In this document: positions 15,381 to 22,967 of the stretch, piece by piece
Layout: the number at the start of each line of letters is the position of its first letter
Position numbering within the stretch: position 1 is the stretch's first letter
Assembly (NCBI RefSeq): GCF_001641335.1
Contig: NZ_LVEM01000001.1
Coordinates: 1,772,580 to 1,836,579 of the forward strand
Length of the DNA stretch: 64,000 nucleotides
Source of the DNA: Bradyrhizobium stylosanthis
Lineage (GTDB): Bacteria > Pseudomonadota > Alphaproteobacteria > Rhizobiales > Xanthobacteraceae
Direction: 5' to 3'
Notes under the pieces: generated by a model
The model's input: only the letters and a program-made list of their open reading frames with translations
The model's database searches: none
Told to the model about the DNA's origin: nothing
Translations under genes and position numbers: made by a program

Positions 15381-15522
15381 CTCGTGTCGCGGACGCGGTG
15401 TGGCGCGAAGCGCCGCTCCGCAGAGCCCGGACCCAGGAGCGGCACGGACAACGCGGAGAGATGGGCCCCGACTCTGCAGCGCACCGCCGAAGGGACGCTG
15501 CGCTGCGTCCGGGGCACGAGAG
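15381..15522. repeat. Palindromic intergenic repeat, copy A
   Basis: A 142-bp element bounded by CTCGTGTCGCGGACGCG and its near inverse GCGTCCGGGGCACGAG. The copy at 27121-27267 matches it in inverted orientation, including GGGCCCCG, CTCTGCAGCGCACCGCCGAA and the termini. It has no coding potential and lies between minC and panB. Confidence 0.85.
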
Positions 15523-15629
15523 CGGAGCGAGTCGCGCCCCCTCACCCCACCCTCCTTGTGATCGCAGTCCCGATTGACACCGTCGCGCCAACTGGTTTCG
15601 ATCCGCCTCCCCTGAGGACGGAGCCGATC

Positions 15630-16451
15630 ATGTCAATTCAGTCGTCCATCAAGCGCAAGACTGCGCCGGACATCCGGGCGCGCAAGCGCGGCGAGCCGAT
15701 CGTCATGCTGACCTCGTATCATGCGCACACGGCGGCGCTGGTGGATCGACATTGCGACGTGATTCTGGTCGGCGATTCCCTCGGCAACGTCATGCACGGC
15801 TTCGAGACGACGGTGCCTGTTACGCTCGACATGATGATTCTCCAGGGCGCTGCCGTGATGCGCGGCTCCAGGCAGGCGCTGGTCGTGGTCGATATGCCGT
15901 TCGGATCGTATGAAGCCTCCAGGGAGCAAGCGTTCAACGCCGCAGTACGGATCATGAAGGAAACCCAATGCGGCGCGGTCAAGCTTGAAGGCGGCGTCCG
16001 CATGGCCGAGACGATCGCATTCCTGTCCGGGCGCGGCATTCCGGTGATGGGCCATATCGGCCTCACGCCGCAATCCATCAACACGCTCGGTTCGTTTCGT
16101 GCCCAAGGGCGCAATGAGGCGGATTGGGGTCCGATCGTCGACGACGCCAAGGCCGTCGCCGAGGCCGGTGCCTTCTCGGTCGTGGTCGAGGCCGTGGCCG
16201 AACCGCTGGCGCGCAAGATCACGGAGACGATCGCGATTCCCACCATCGGCATCGGCGCGAGCGGGGCCTGCGACGGCCAGGTGCTCGTGCTCGAAGACAT
16301 GCTCGGGCTGTCGCCCCGAACTCCGAAATTCGTCCGGCGGTACGGCAATCTCGGTCCGGCCATTGAAGCCGCGATCGAAAGCTACGCCGCCGACGTCCGG
16401 TCACGCGCCTTTCCCGGCCCCGAACACGTCTACGACATGAAGAAGAACTGA
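15630..16451 (+). CDS. panB: 3-methyl-2-oxobutanoate hydroxymethyltransferase
   Basis: A 273-residue PanB, the first committed enzyme of pantothenate (coenzyme A) synthesis. It transfers a hydroxymethyl group from methylene-tetrahydrofolate to 2-oxoisovalerate to make ketopantoate. The TIM-barrel motifs are clear: [25 protein letters not shown] (metal-binding Asp), [17 protein letters not shown] and the catalytic Glu strand VVVEAV. The ATG at 15630 follows a CGGAG site. panC is not adjacent. An intergenic repeat separates it from the min operon, so it is probably transcribed alone. Confidence 0.97.
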   Translation: MSIQSSIKRKTAPDIRARKRGEPIVMLTSYHAHTAALVDRHCDVILVGDSLGNVMHGFETTVPVTLDMMILQGAAVMRGSRQALVVVDMPFGSYEASREQAFNAAVRIMKETQCGAVKLEGGVRMAETIAFLSGRGIPVMGHIGLTPQSINTLGSFRAQGRNEADWGPIVDDAKAVAEAGAFSVVVEAVAEPLARKITETIAIPTIGIGASGACDGQVLVLEDMLGLSPRTPKFVRRYGNLGPAIEAAIESYAADVRSRAFPGPEHVYDMKKN

Positions 16452-16467
16452 CGGCAGCAAGCCGTCA
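16449..16467. terminator. Hairpin between convergent panB and binding-protein gene
   Basis: TGACGGC and GCCGTCA form a perfect 7-bp stem with a five-base loop, starting within the panB stop codon. There is no T run, so it may be a weak or factor-dependent terminator. Confidence 0.4.
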
Positions 16468-16486
16468 GGCGCCGCTGACCTCACCG

Positions 16487-17491
16487 CTACTTCTTCACCT
16501 TGCTCGCATCCATCTTGATGGCGGGATCGAGCATCTTCGTCGTGAACGCCGTGGTCACGTCGAACGGCTTCTCCATGCCGAGATAGGTCTGGACCAGGTC
16601 GTAGTCCTTCTTCATCCGCTCGCCGTCGATCCAGCCGAGGCCCTTGGTGGTGGTGAACTCGTCAGTCATCAGGAACTTGATGCGCTCCCACTGCCGCTCC
16701 TGGTTCTCCTTGTCGAGGCCGGAGACCTGGTCGAGCAGCGCCTTCAGGCACGGCGCGGCATCGGCGACGCAGGCCGCGAAGGCCTTCTGCGTGACCCGGA
16801 CGAAATCCTCGACCACCTTCGGGTTCTTCTGCAAATACGCGCCGTTGACGATCAGCGAGTTGCCGTACGGATTGAGGCCGATGTCCTTCCAGTTGACGTA
16901 GCCGAGGTCCTGGCCGAACTCGATCACCTTGAGATCGTGCTCGTTGTAGAAGTCGCTGATGATGTCGACGGTGTGGCTCTTCAGCGCCGCGATCTTCGCG
17001 GTCGGTCCGACATTGACGAAGCCGACCGCATCGGGTGCGATCCCCGCGGCCTTGGCGAAGGCCGGCCACATCACGCGCGAGGCATCGCCCGGCGGATTGC
17101 CGATCTTGTGGTTCGGGAAGTCCTTCACCCCGTTCACGCCGTAGCTCTTCAGCCAGTAGAACGTCTGCCCGGTGTTGGCGTAGACGCTCATCACCGCGAC
17201 CGTGTCGGCGCCCTTGCTCTTGGCCACCAGCATGGTGGCGAGGTCGGCGACGCCGAACGGCGAGCCCCCGGACCCGACCTTGGCCGCGGAGACGCCGGAG
17301 CCCTTGCCGGTCTCGATCGTGAGGTCGATCCCCGCCTTCTCGTACCAGCCCTGCGCCTTGGCGTAATAGTACGGCGAATGGTCGGCCGTCGGCGTCCAGT
17401 TCAGGATCAGGTTGACCGCCTCGCCCGCGCTCGCCGGCACCGCCGGCAAACCGAGCGCCAACGCCACAACAGCCGCCTGCAAATGCTTCAT
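16487..17491 (-). CDS. ABC transporter binding protein (NMT1/SsuA type)
   Basis: A 334-residue periplasmic binding protein with a signal peptide (residues 1-22, PASAGE). The opening NLILNWTPTADHSPYYYAKAQGWYEKAGIDL is the NMT1/SsuA/TauA pattern used for small organic anions, sulfonates or pyrimidine precursors. A GAGGAGA site precedes the ATG at 17491. It is divergent from a TetR gene and belongs with the permease and ATPase genes that follow on the other strand. A TetR-type palindrome lies upstream. The substrate cannot be told from sequence; the neighbouring aldolase and epimerase suggest a sugar acid or similar carboxylate. Confidence 0.9.
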   Translation of the reverse strand: MKHLQAAVVALALGLPAVPASAGEAVNLILNWTPTADHSPYYYAKAQGWYEKAGIDLTIETGKGSGVSAAKVGSGGSPFGVADLATMLVAKSKGADTVAVMSVYANTGQTFYWLKSYGVNGVKDFPNHKIGNPPGDASRVMWPAFAKAAGIAPDAVGFVNVGPTAKIAALKSHTVDIISDFYNEHDLKVIEFGQDLGYVNWKDIGLNPYGNSLIVNGAYLQKNPKVVEDFVRVTQKAFAACVADAAPCLKALLDQVSGLDKENQERQWERIKFLMTDEFTTTKGLGWIDGERMKKDYDLVQTYLGMEKPFDVTTAFTTKMLDPAIKMDASKVKK

Positions 17492-17573
17492 CGCATCTCT
17501 CCTCATTCCCGCGACCCGGCTTGTCGCTCTCCCCTTGTGAGGATACCAATGCAACAAGCCTGCCCTCCACTTG

Positions 17574-17589
17574 TCAACTGTTTGGTTGG
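17574..17589. promoter_or_regulatory. Candidate TetR operator, copy 1
   Basis: TCAACTGTTTGGTTGG, a degenerate version of the perfect-armed palindrome at 18240-18255 (TCAAC....TGGTTG shared). It lies two bases before the TetR start codon and between the divergent TetR and binding-protein genes. Confidence 0.6.
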
Positions 17590-17591
17590 AA

Positions 17592-18239
17592 ATGCCCGCA
17601 AAGCGATCTGGCGACACCGTGCCGCAGCGCCGCGATCCCGTCGCGACCCGCAAGAAGCTGCTCACCGCGGCGCGCCTGGAATTCGCCCGGCACGGCCTTG
17701 CCGGCGCCCGCGTCGACGAGATCGCGGAGCGCGCCGCCGTCAACAAGCAGCTGGTCTACCACTATTTCGGCGACAAGGACGCGCTGTACCTTGCCGTGCT
17801 CGAATGGGTCTATGAGGACATCCGCGAGCAGGAGCGGAAGCTCAATCTCGAAGGCCTGCCGCCGGACAAGGCGATCCGCAGGCTGATCGAGGCCTCGTTC
17901 GACCACCTGGCGGCAAACCCTGATTTCATCGTGCTTCTGAACGACGAGAACCGCGGCGGCGCGCCTCATGTCCGCGGTTCCACGCGGCTCGAGGCGATGC
18001 ATTCCCCGCTGGTCAAGAGCGTCTCCCACATTCTGCACGAGGGCGTGCGCAGCGGGCTGTTCCGCAAGGGGATCGACCCCGTGCAGCTCTATATCTCCAT
18101 TGCAGGCCTTTCCTATTTCTTCTTCTCCAACACGCCGACGCTGTCGGCGATCTTCGGTAAGGACCTGTCGAGCCGCGCCCAGCGCCGCGCCCGCCGCCGC
18201 CATGTCGTCGATCTCGTGCTGCAGTCGCTCCGGCCGTAA
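17592..18239 (+). CDS. TetR family regulator of the adjacent transport cluster
   Basis: A 215-residue TetR protein. The helix-turn-helix is at about residues 18-62 (FARHGLAGARVDEIAERAAVNKQLVYHYFGDKDALY), followed by a helical ligand domain that includes the FDHLAANPDFIVLLNDEN region seen in RutR-like and related TetR proteins. The ATG at 17592 is preferred over a TTG at 17571, which would place the operator-like palindrome inside the gene. Two copies of one 16-bp palindrome bracket the gene, indicating autoregulation and control of both the divergent binding-protein gene and the downstream operon. The ligand is probably the transported compound or a product. Confidence 0.9.
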   Translation: MPAKRSGDTVPQRRDPVATRKKLLTAARLEFARHGLAGARVDEIAERAAVNKQLVYHYFGDKDALYLAVLEWVYEDIREQERKLNLEGLPPDKAIRRLIEASFDHLAANPDFIVLLNDENRGGAPHVRGSTRLEAMHSPLVKSVSHILHEGVRSGLFRKGIDPVQLYISIAGLSYFFFSNTPTLSAIFGKDLSSRAQRRARRRHVVDLVLQSLRP

Positions 18240-18255
18240 TCAACCAACTGGTTGA
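18240..18255. promoter_or_regulatory. Candidate TetR operator, copy 2
   Basis: TCAACCAACTGGTTGA: perfect 7-bp arms with an AC centre, starting directly after the TetR stop codon and 68 bases before the permease start codon. Confidence 0.7.
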
Positions 18256-18322
18256 AACTTGCCCCGGAGGCGTCTAGGCTGACCGCGGCGGCAGAGAGGC
18301 CGCGGGCAACAGGGAGCAGACG

Positions 18323-19093
18323 GTGGCAGCTGACGGCGCAGGCACTGCACGCAGTTTTGCGATCATCCTGATCGCGCACCTCGCCGTGCTCGTGCTCTGG
18401 CAGGTCCTCGTCGACGCCTTCCACGTCCCGAAATTCATCCTGCCCTCGCCGCTGGCGACGGTGCAGACGCTGGGCACCGCGAGCTATGCCTGGGGCGCCA
18501 ACACGCTGGTGACGGCGATCGAGATCCTCGGGGGCTTTGCCCTCGGCGCCTTCGTCGGCGTCACGCTGGCCGTGATCTTCAGCTGGGCGCCCCTGCTCAG
18601 CCTCGTGCTGCTGCCGCTGTTCGTGACGCTGAACATGATCCCGAAGGTCGCGCTCGGGCCGCTCTTCATCGTCTGGTTCTCCTACGGCATCGTGCCGAAC
18701 ATCCTGATCGCCTTCAGCATCTGCTTCTTCCCGATCCTGCTTACCACCGCGCGCGGCCTGCGCGAGGTCGAGCCTGATCTGCTCGACCTCGTGAAATCGC
18801 TGCGCGGCTCGCGCTGGACGCTGTTCCGCAAGATACAGCTGCCGGGATCGCTGCCTTACGTCTTCTCGGGCATGAAGGTCGGCGCCATCCTCGCGGTCGC
18901 CGGCGCCATCGTCGGCGAGTTCATCGCCTCCGAGCGCGGGCTCGGCTACCTCATGATCCAGGTGCAGTCCTCGCTCGACACGCCCGCGATGGTGATGGCC
19001 GTGGTGCTGCTGACCCTGCTCGGCGTCGCCCTCTACGGCCTCGTGCTCGCCCTCGAACGCACGTTCGTGGTCGGCGATGCGAGACAGACCTGA
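18323..19093 (+). CDS. ABC transporter permease (SsuC/TauC type)
   Basis: A 256-residue permease of the BPD_transp_1 family with about six transmembrane helices. The ATPase-coupling loop (EAA-like) is ARGLREVEPDLLDLVKSLRGS. It starts at a GTG (18323) with an AGGGAG site eight bases upstream. It is the first gene of a tightly packed operon (permease, epimerase-like, GNAT, aldolase, ATPase), and pairs with the binding protein on the opposite strand. A TetR palindrome lies between the regulator and this gene. The presumed function is import of a small organic anion. Confidence 0.92.
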   Translation: MAADGAGTARSFAIILIAHLAVLVLWQVLVDAFHVPKFILPSPLATVQTLGTASYAWGANTLVTAIEILGGFALGAFVGVTLAVIFSWAPLLSLVLLPLFVTLNMIPKVALGPLFIVWFSYGIVPNILIAFSICFFPILLTTARGLREVEPDLLDLVKSLRGSRWTLFRKIQLPGSLPYVFSGMKVGAILAVAGAIVGEFIASERGLGYLMIQVQSSLDTPAMVMAVVLLTLLGVALYGLVLALERTFVVGDARQT

Positions 19094-19111
19094 AGACCAA
19101 GGACGAAATCC

Positions 19112-20149
19112 ATGCTCCTCACCCGCCAGACCCTGCCGAAGACGATCCCCGATATCGCGGCGCTCGACGATCTCCTGTGCCGGCCGACCCAGGCGCTGAT
19201 CGACGACCTCAAGAAGGTCGAGGGCGACATCATGATCCTCGGCGTCGGTGGCAAGATGGGCCCGACGCTGGCGGGCCTTGCGAAGGCGGCCGTGCCCGAT
19301 CGCCGCGTCATCGGCGTCGCCCGCTTCAGCGAACCCGGCGTGAAGGACCGGCTGCACGCGCGCGGCGTCGAAACCATCAACTGCGATCTGATGGACGAGA
19401 AGGCGATTCAGGCGCTGCCGAAGGCGCCGAACATCGTCTTCATGGCCGGCCGCAAATTCGGCGCCGAAGGCGATCTGTCGCTGACCTGGGCCATGAACGC
19501 GCATGTGCCGGCGCTGGTCGCGCAGGCCTTCCCGTCCTCGCGCATCGTGGCGTTCTCGACCGGCTGCGTCTATCCCTTCGTGCCCGTCGACGGCAAGGGC
19601 TCGACCGAGGACATGGCGCCGAACCCGCCCGGCGAATACGCCCAGTCCTGTGTCGGCCGCGAACGCATGTTCGAGTATTTTTCGCGCAAGTCCGGAACGC
19701 CCGGCCGGCTGTTCCGGCTCAATTACGCGATCGACATGCGCTATGGCGTCCTGCACGACATCGCGACCAAGGTGCTCACCGGCGCGCCGATCGACGTCAG
19801 CCTCGGCCATGTCAATTTCATCTGGCAGGGCGATGCATCCGCACAGGCGTTGCGGTGCCTGGCGCATTGCACGGCGCCGACCTCGCCGATCAACGTCAGC
19901 GGCCACGAGATCCTTGCGGTGCGCGATCTCGCGCAGAAATTCGGCGCAAGGTTCGGCCGCGCACCGGTGCTGGTCGGCAAGGAGGAGCCGACCGCGTGGC
20001 TCACCGACACGTCCCAGGCCGTCGCGCTGTTCGGCCTGCCGGTGGTCGACACCGAGCAGTTGATCGCCTGGACCGCGGACTGGGTCTCCCGCGCCATGCC
20101 GAGCCTCGGCAAGCCCACCAAATACGAGGTGCGCGATGGACGATACTGA
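19112..20149 (+). CDS. NAD-dependent epimerase/dehydratase-like protein
   Basis: A 345-residue extended-SDR protein. The Rossmann motif GVGGKMG is near residue 44, and the Ser/Thr-containing strand AFSTGCVYPF is present. At the usual YxxxK position the sequence is YAQSC: Tyr is kept but the catalytic Lys is replaced by Cys. The protein may bind NAD(P) without classical catalysis, or use another base. The C-terminal part (NVSGHEILAVRDLAQKFG) resembles sugar-nucleotide epimerases. The gene lies 18 bases after the permease and overlaps the next gene by 14 bases, so it is co-transcribed and probably acts on the imported compound. Confidence 0.85.
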   Translation: MLLTRQTLPKTIPDIAALDDLLCRPTQALIDDLKKVEGDIMILGVGGKMGPTLAGLAKAAVPDRRVIGVARFSEPGVKDRLHARGVETINCDLMDEKAIQALPKAPNIVFMAGRKFGAEGDLSLTWAMNAHVPALVAQAFPSSRIVAFSTGCVYPFVPVDGKGSTEDMAPNPPGEYAQSCVGRERMFEYFSRKSGTPGRLFRLNYAIDMRYGVLHDIATKVLTGAPIDVSLGHVNFIWQGDASAQALRCLAHCTAPTSPINVSGHEILAVRDLAQKFGARFGRAPVLVGKEEPTAWLTDTSQAVALFGLPVVDTEQLIAWTADWVSRAMPSLGKPTKYEVRDGRY

Positions 20150-20957
20150 CACAACGCTCATCCTCAAGCTCGGCGCCAGCGACGCGATTGCCGGGCTCGC
20201 GCTATCGACGGAGGCGCACTGGAACCAGACCGAGGAGGACTGGCGCATCTTCCTGCGCGACGGCGTCGTGTTCGGCATCCGTGACGGCATGCGGCTGGTC
20301 GCGACCGCGGCGCTGCTGCCCTATTCCGGCAACAACGCCTGGATCAGCATGGTGCTGGTCTCGGCCACGCACCGCCGCCGCGGCTTCGCCACCCGCCTCG
20401 TCGATACCTGCCTGGAGACCGCAAGCAAGAACGGCCTGACGAGCTGGCTCGACGCCACGCCCGACGGCGCCGCCGTCTACGGGCCGCTCGGCTTCACGCC
20501 GACGCTGCAATTGCGCCGGCTGAAGCTGGCGAAGCCCGCGCAGACCGCGGCGCCGGCGCCCGCAATCGCTACGCTCGAGGCCCTGCGCGCGCGGGACCGG
20601 CGCGTCACCGGTTTCGACCGCACGGCCCTGCTCACCGCCTTCGCGCAGCGCTCAGGCTCGCGCCTCGTCACCGCGAACGGCAGCATCGCGCTGATCCGCG
20701 ACGGCCGCACCGCGCGCCATATCGGCCCCTTGTTTGCCGACAATGCCGCTGAAGCGCTGAGCCTCGTTCACGCCGTTGCGCGCTCCGAGACCCGCCCCCT
20801 CCTGCTCGATGCGATCGCCTCGCAAGGTCCGTTCCTGGAGGGATTGACCGCATCAGGCTGGACCGTCGAGCGCCCGTTCCAGCGCATGCGGTTCGGCCCC
20901 GCCACGAGCGCGGGCGACGAATTGCCGTTCGCCGTCGCCGGTCCCGAATTCGGATAG
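20136..20957 (+). CDS. GNAT family N-acetyltransferase with extra C-terminal domain
   Basis: A 273-residue protein. An N-terminal GNAT domain covers about 10-135, with the acetyl-CoA loop SATHRRRGFATRLVD (R/Q-x-x-G-x-A). A C-terminal domain (about 150-265) resembles that of YitH-like GNAT proteins. It overlaps the upstream epimerase-like gene by 14 bases and ends six bases before the aldolase gene, so it is an integral part of the operon. Acetylation of an amino sugar or amine derived from the imported compound is a reasonable inference, but the substrate is not visible. Confidence 0.85.
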   Translation: MDDTDTTLILKLGASDAIAGLALSTEAHWNQTEEDWRIFLRDGVVFGIRDGMRLVATAALLPYSGNNAWISMVLVSATHRRRGFATRLVDTCLETASKNGLTSWLDATPDGAAVYGPLGFTPTLQLRRLKLAKPAQTAAPAPAIATLEALRARDRRVTGFDRTALLTAFAQRSGSRLVTANGSIALIRDGRTARHIGPLFADNAAEALSLVHAVARSETRPLLLDAIASQGPFLEGLTASGWTVERPFQRMRFGPATSAGDELPFAVAGPEFG

Positions 20958-20963
20958 GACATC

Positions 20964-22019
20964 ATGCACCACAGCCAGATCAATGCCGACATCCGCAAGC
21001 TGATCGCCGACGGCACCGTGCTGCCGGCGCATCCGCTCGCGCTCACCGCCGAACGCCAGCTCGACAAGACGCATCAGCGCGCCCTGACGCGCTATTACAT
21101 CGACGCGGGCTCGGGCGGCCTCGCCGTCGGCGTCCACACCACGCAATTCGCGATCCGCGATGTCGGCCTTTACCGGCCGGTGCTGGAGCTCGCGGCCGAG
21201 ACCGCCGCGAACTGGACCAAGCGTCCGCTGGCGATGGTTGCGGGCCTCGCCGGCCCGACCCGGCAGGCCGTCACCGAGGCCCGCACCGCGCGTGACATCG
21301 GCTATCACGCCGGCCTGCTCAGCCTTGCCGCGATGAAGAGCGCCTCCGAGGACGAGATCATCGCGCATTGCACGGCGGTCGCCGCCGAGATTCCTCTGGT
21401 CGGCTTCTATCTCCAGCCGGCCGTCGGCGGCGTCATCCTGTCGAGCCGGTTCTGGCAGCGCTTTGCGTCGATCGACAACGTCATCGCGATCAAGATCGCG
21501 CCGTTCAACCGCTACCGCACGCTCGACGTGCTGCGCGGCGTCGCGGCTGCCGGCGCGCTCGACCGCGTCGCGCTCTACACCGGCAATGACGACCACATCC
21601 TGCTCGACCTGATGCTGCCGTTCGACCTGCGCGACAAGGGCGTCACGACGCGCACCTATTTCAAAGGTGGTCTGCTCGGCCATTGGTCAGTCTGGACCGC
21701 GAGCGCCATCAAGCAGTTCGAGCGCTGCAAGCAGGCGCGACACAAGGACAGCGTGCCGGCCGATCTGCTCGCGCTCGATGCCCGCGTCACCGACTGCAAC
21801 AGCGCCTTCTTCGACGTCGCCAACAATTTTCACGGCTGCATCGCCGGTTGCCACGAGATCCTGCGGCGCCAGGGCCTGATGCAGGGCCTGTGGTGCCTCG
21901 ATCCCAACGAAGGCCTCAGCCCTGGGCAGAAGGACGAGATCGACCGCGTCTGCCGCGAGCATGCCGACCTCAGCGACGATGACTTCGTCGCCGCCAATTT
22001 GAGCAAATGGCTGGCATGA
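20964..22019 (+). CDS. DapA/NanA family aldolase-like protein
   Basis: A 351-residue member of the dihydrodipicolinate synthase/N-acetylneuraminate lyase family, longer than DapA (about 290) by a C-terminal extension. The Schiff-base Lys lies in AIKIAPFN and the catalytic Tyr in FYLQPAVGG. The family condenses or cleaves pyruvate and related 2-oxo acids. It is preceded by the GNAT gene and its stop overlaps the ATPase start. In a transport operon it is more likely a catabolic aldolase or dehydratase than a lysine-biosynthesis enzyme. The C-terminal region has several Cys residues (NNFHGCIAGCHEI) of unknown role. Confidence 0.85.
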   Translation: MHHSQINADIRKLIADGTVLPAHPLALTAERQLDKTHQRALTRYYIDAGSGGLAVGVHTTQFAIRDVGLYRPVLELAAETAANWTKRPLAMVAGLAGPTRQAVTEARTARDIGYHAGLLSLAAMKSASEDEIIAHCTAVAAEIPLVGFYLQPAVGGVILSSRFWQRFASIDNVIAIKIAPFNRYRTLDVLRGVAAAGALDRVALYTGNDDHILLDLMLPFDLRDKGVTTRTYFKGGLLGHWSVWTASAIKQFERCKQARHKDSVPADLLALDARVTDCNSAFFDVANNFHGCIAGCHEILRRQGLMQGLWCLDPNEGLSPGQKDEIDRVCREHADLSDDDFVAANLSKWLA

Positions 22020-22786
22020 CGGACGAGCCCTTCATCAGCCTGCGCGGCGTCCGCAAGGTCTATGGCAGCGGCGGCACGGAGTTTCTCGCCGTGTCCGACG
22101 TCACCATGGACGTGCAGGAAGGCGAGCTGGTCTCGCTGGTCGGTCCCTCCGGCTGCGGCAAGACCACGGTGATGAAGATCCTGGCCGGCCTGCACGGCGC
22201 CGACGGCGGCACCGTCAAGATCGGCAACGCCAAAAGCCCGTTCGATCCGACCCGCGACATCGGCATGGTGTTCCAGCAGGCGCTGCTCTTGAAGTGGCGC
22301 ACCATCCTGGACAACGTGCTGCTGCCGGCGGAGATCGTCGGCCTTCCCATGAAAGCCGCACGCGAGCGCGCGCGCGACCTGTTGAGGCTGGTCGGGCTTG
22401 CCGGCTATGAGCAGAAATATCCGCAGCAGCTCTCCGGCGGCATGCAACAGCGCACCGCCATCGCACGCGCCTTCATCCACGATCCCAAGCTGATCCTGAT
22501 GGACGAACCGTTCGGCGCGCTGGACGCGCTGACGCGCGAGCAGATGAACCTTGAGATGCTCAGGATCTGGCGCGAGAGCGGCAAGACCATCATCTTCGTC
22601 ACGCATTCGATCCAGGAAGCGGTGTTCCTGTCCTCGCATTGCGCGGTGCTGACGGCGGGTCCTGCGAAGATGGCCGACTACTTCCCGATCGACCTGCCCT
22701 TCCCGCGCGACCTGCCGCTGAAGACGACGGACGCGTTCGGTGCCTATGCCAGGCGCATCTATGCAAGGCTGGGGCTTGCTTCGTAG
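22016..22786 (+). CDS. ABC transporter ATP-binding protein
   Basis: A 256-residue ATPase of the SsuB/TauB group. Walker A GPSGCGKT, Q loop MVFQQ, signature LSGGMQQR, Walker B LILMDEP and switch His in FVTHS are all intact. It powers import with the permease at 18323 and the binding protein at 16487. The ATG at 22016 overlaps the aldolase stop (ATGA); an ATG nine bases earlier is an alternative. The stop codon TAG lies inside an intergenic palindromic repeat that begins at 22782, so the repeat supplies the end of the gene. Confidence 0.93.
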   Translation: MTDEPFISLRGVRKVYGSGGTEFLAVSDVTMDVQEGELVSLVGPSGCGKTTVMKILAGLHGADGGTVKIGNAKSPFDPTRDIGMVFQQALLLKWRTILDNVLLPAEIVGLPMKAARERARDLLRLVGLAGYEQKYPQQLSGGMQQRTAIARAFIHDPKLILMDEPFGALDALTREQMNLEMLRIWRESGKTIIFVTHSIQEAVFLSSHCAVLTAGPAKMADYFPIDLPFPRDLPLKTTDAFGAYARRIYARLGLAS

Positions 22787-22818
22787 CCCGGATAAAGCGA
22801 AGCGCAATCCGGGCTACG
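22782..22818. repeat. Palindromic intergenic repeat (CGTAGCCCGG family)
   Basis: CGTAGCCCGGAT and ATCCGGGCTACG flank a 13-base centre. The left arm supplies the stop codon of the ATPase gene. Relatives occur at 34909-34996 and, degenerate, at 27896-27930. Confidence 0.85.
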
Positions 22819-22836
22819 CACCACGAACTCAGGTCC

Positions 22837-22928
22837 CGTAGGGTGGGCAAAGCGCAAGCGTGCCCACCATCTGCCCATGAAGCGAGAGAACGTGGGCACG
22901 GCGCGAGGGCGCCTTTGCCGCCCCTACG
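22837..22928. repeat. Intergenic repeat (CGTAGGGTGGGCAAAGCG type)
   Basis: Starts CGTAGGGTGGGCAAAGCG and ends CCCCTACG, with inner copies of GTGGGCA and TGCCCAC in inverted orientation. This is the pattern of repeats scattered between genes in Bradyrhizobium; only one copy is in the window. Confidence 0.7.
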
Positions 22929-22934
22929 AGAGCC

Positions 22935-22958
22935 GGGCGCGGCGTGAACACCGCGCCC
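22935..22958 (-). terminator. Hairpin after TRAP binding-protein gene
   Basis: GGGCGCGG and CCGCGCCC form a perfect 8-bp stem with an eight-base loop, ten bases after the stop codon of the TRAP gene. There is no T run. Confidence 0.5.
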
Positions 22959-22967
22959 TCCTCGTCA

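Noticed and set aside
18113..20290. 725-codon minus-strand open frame
   Set aside because: Opposes well-supported permease and epimerase-like genes; composition is the Asp/Arg/His-rich pattern of antisense frames.
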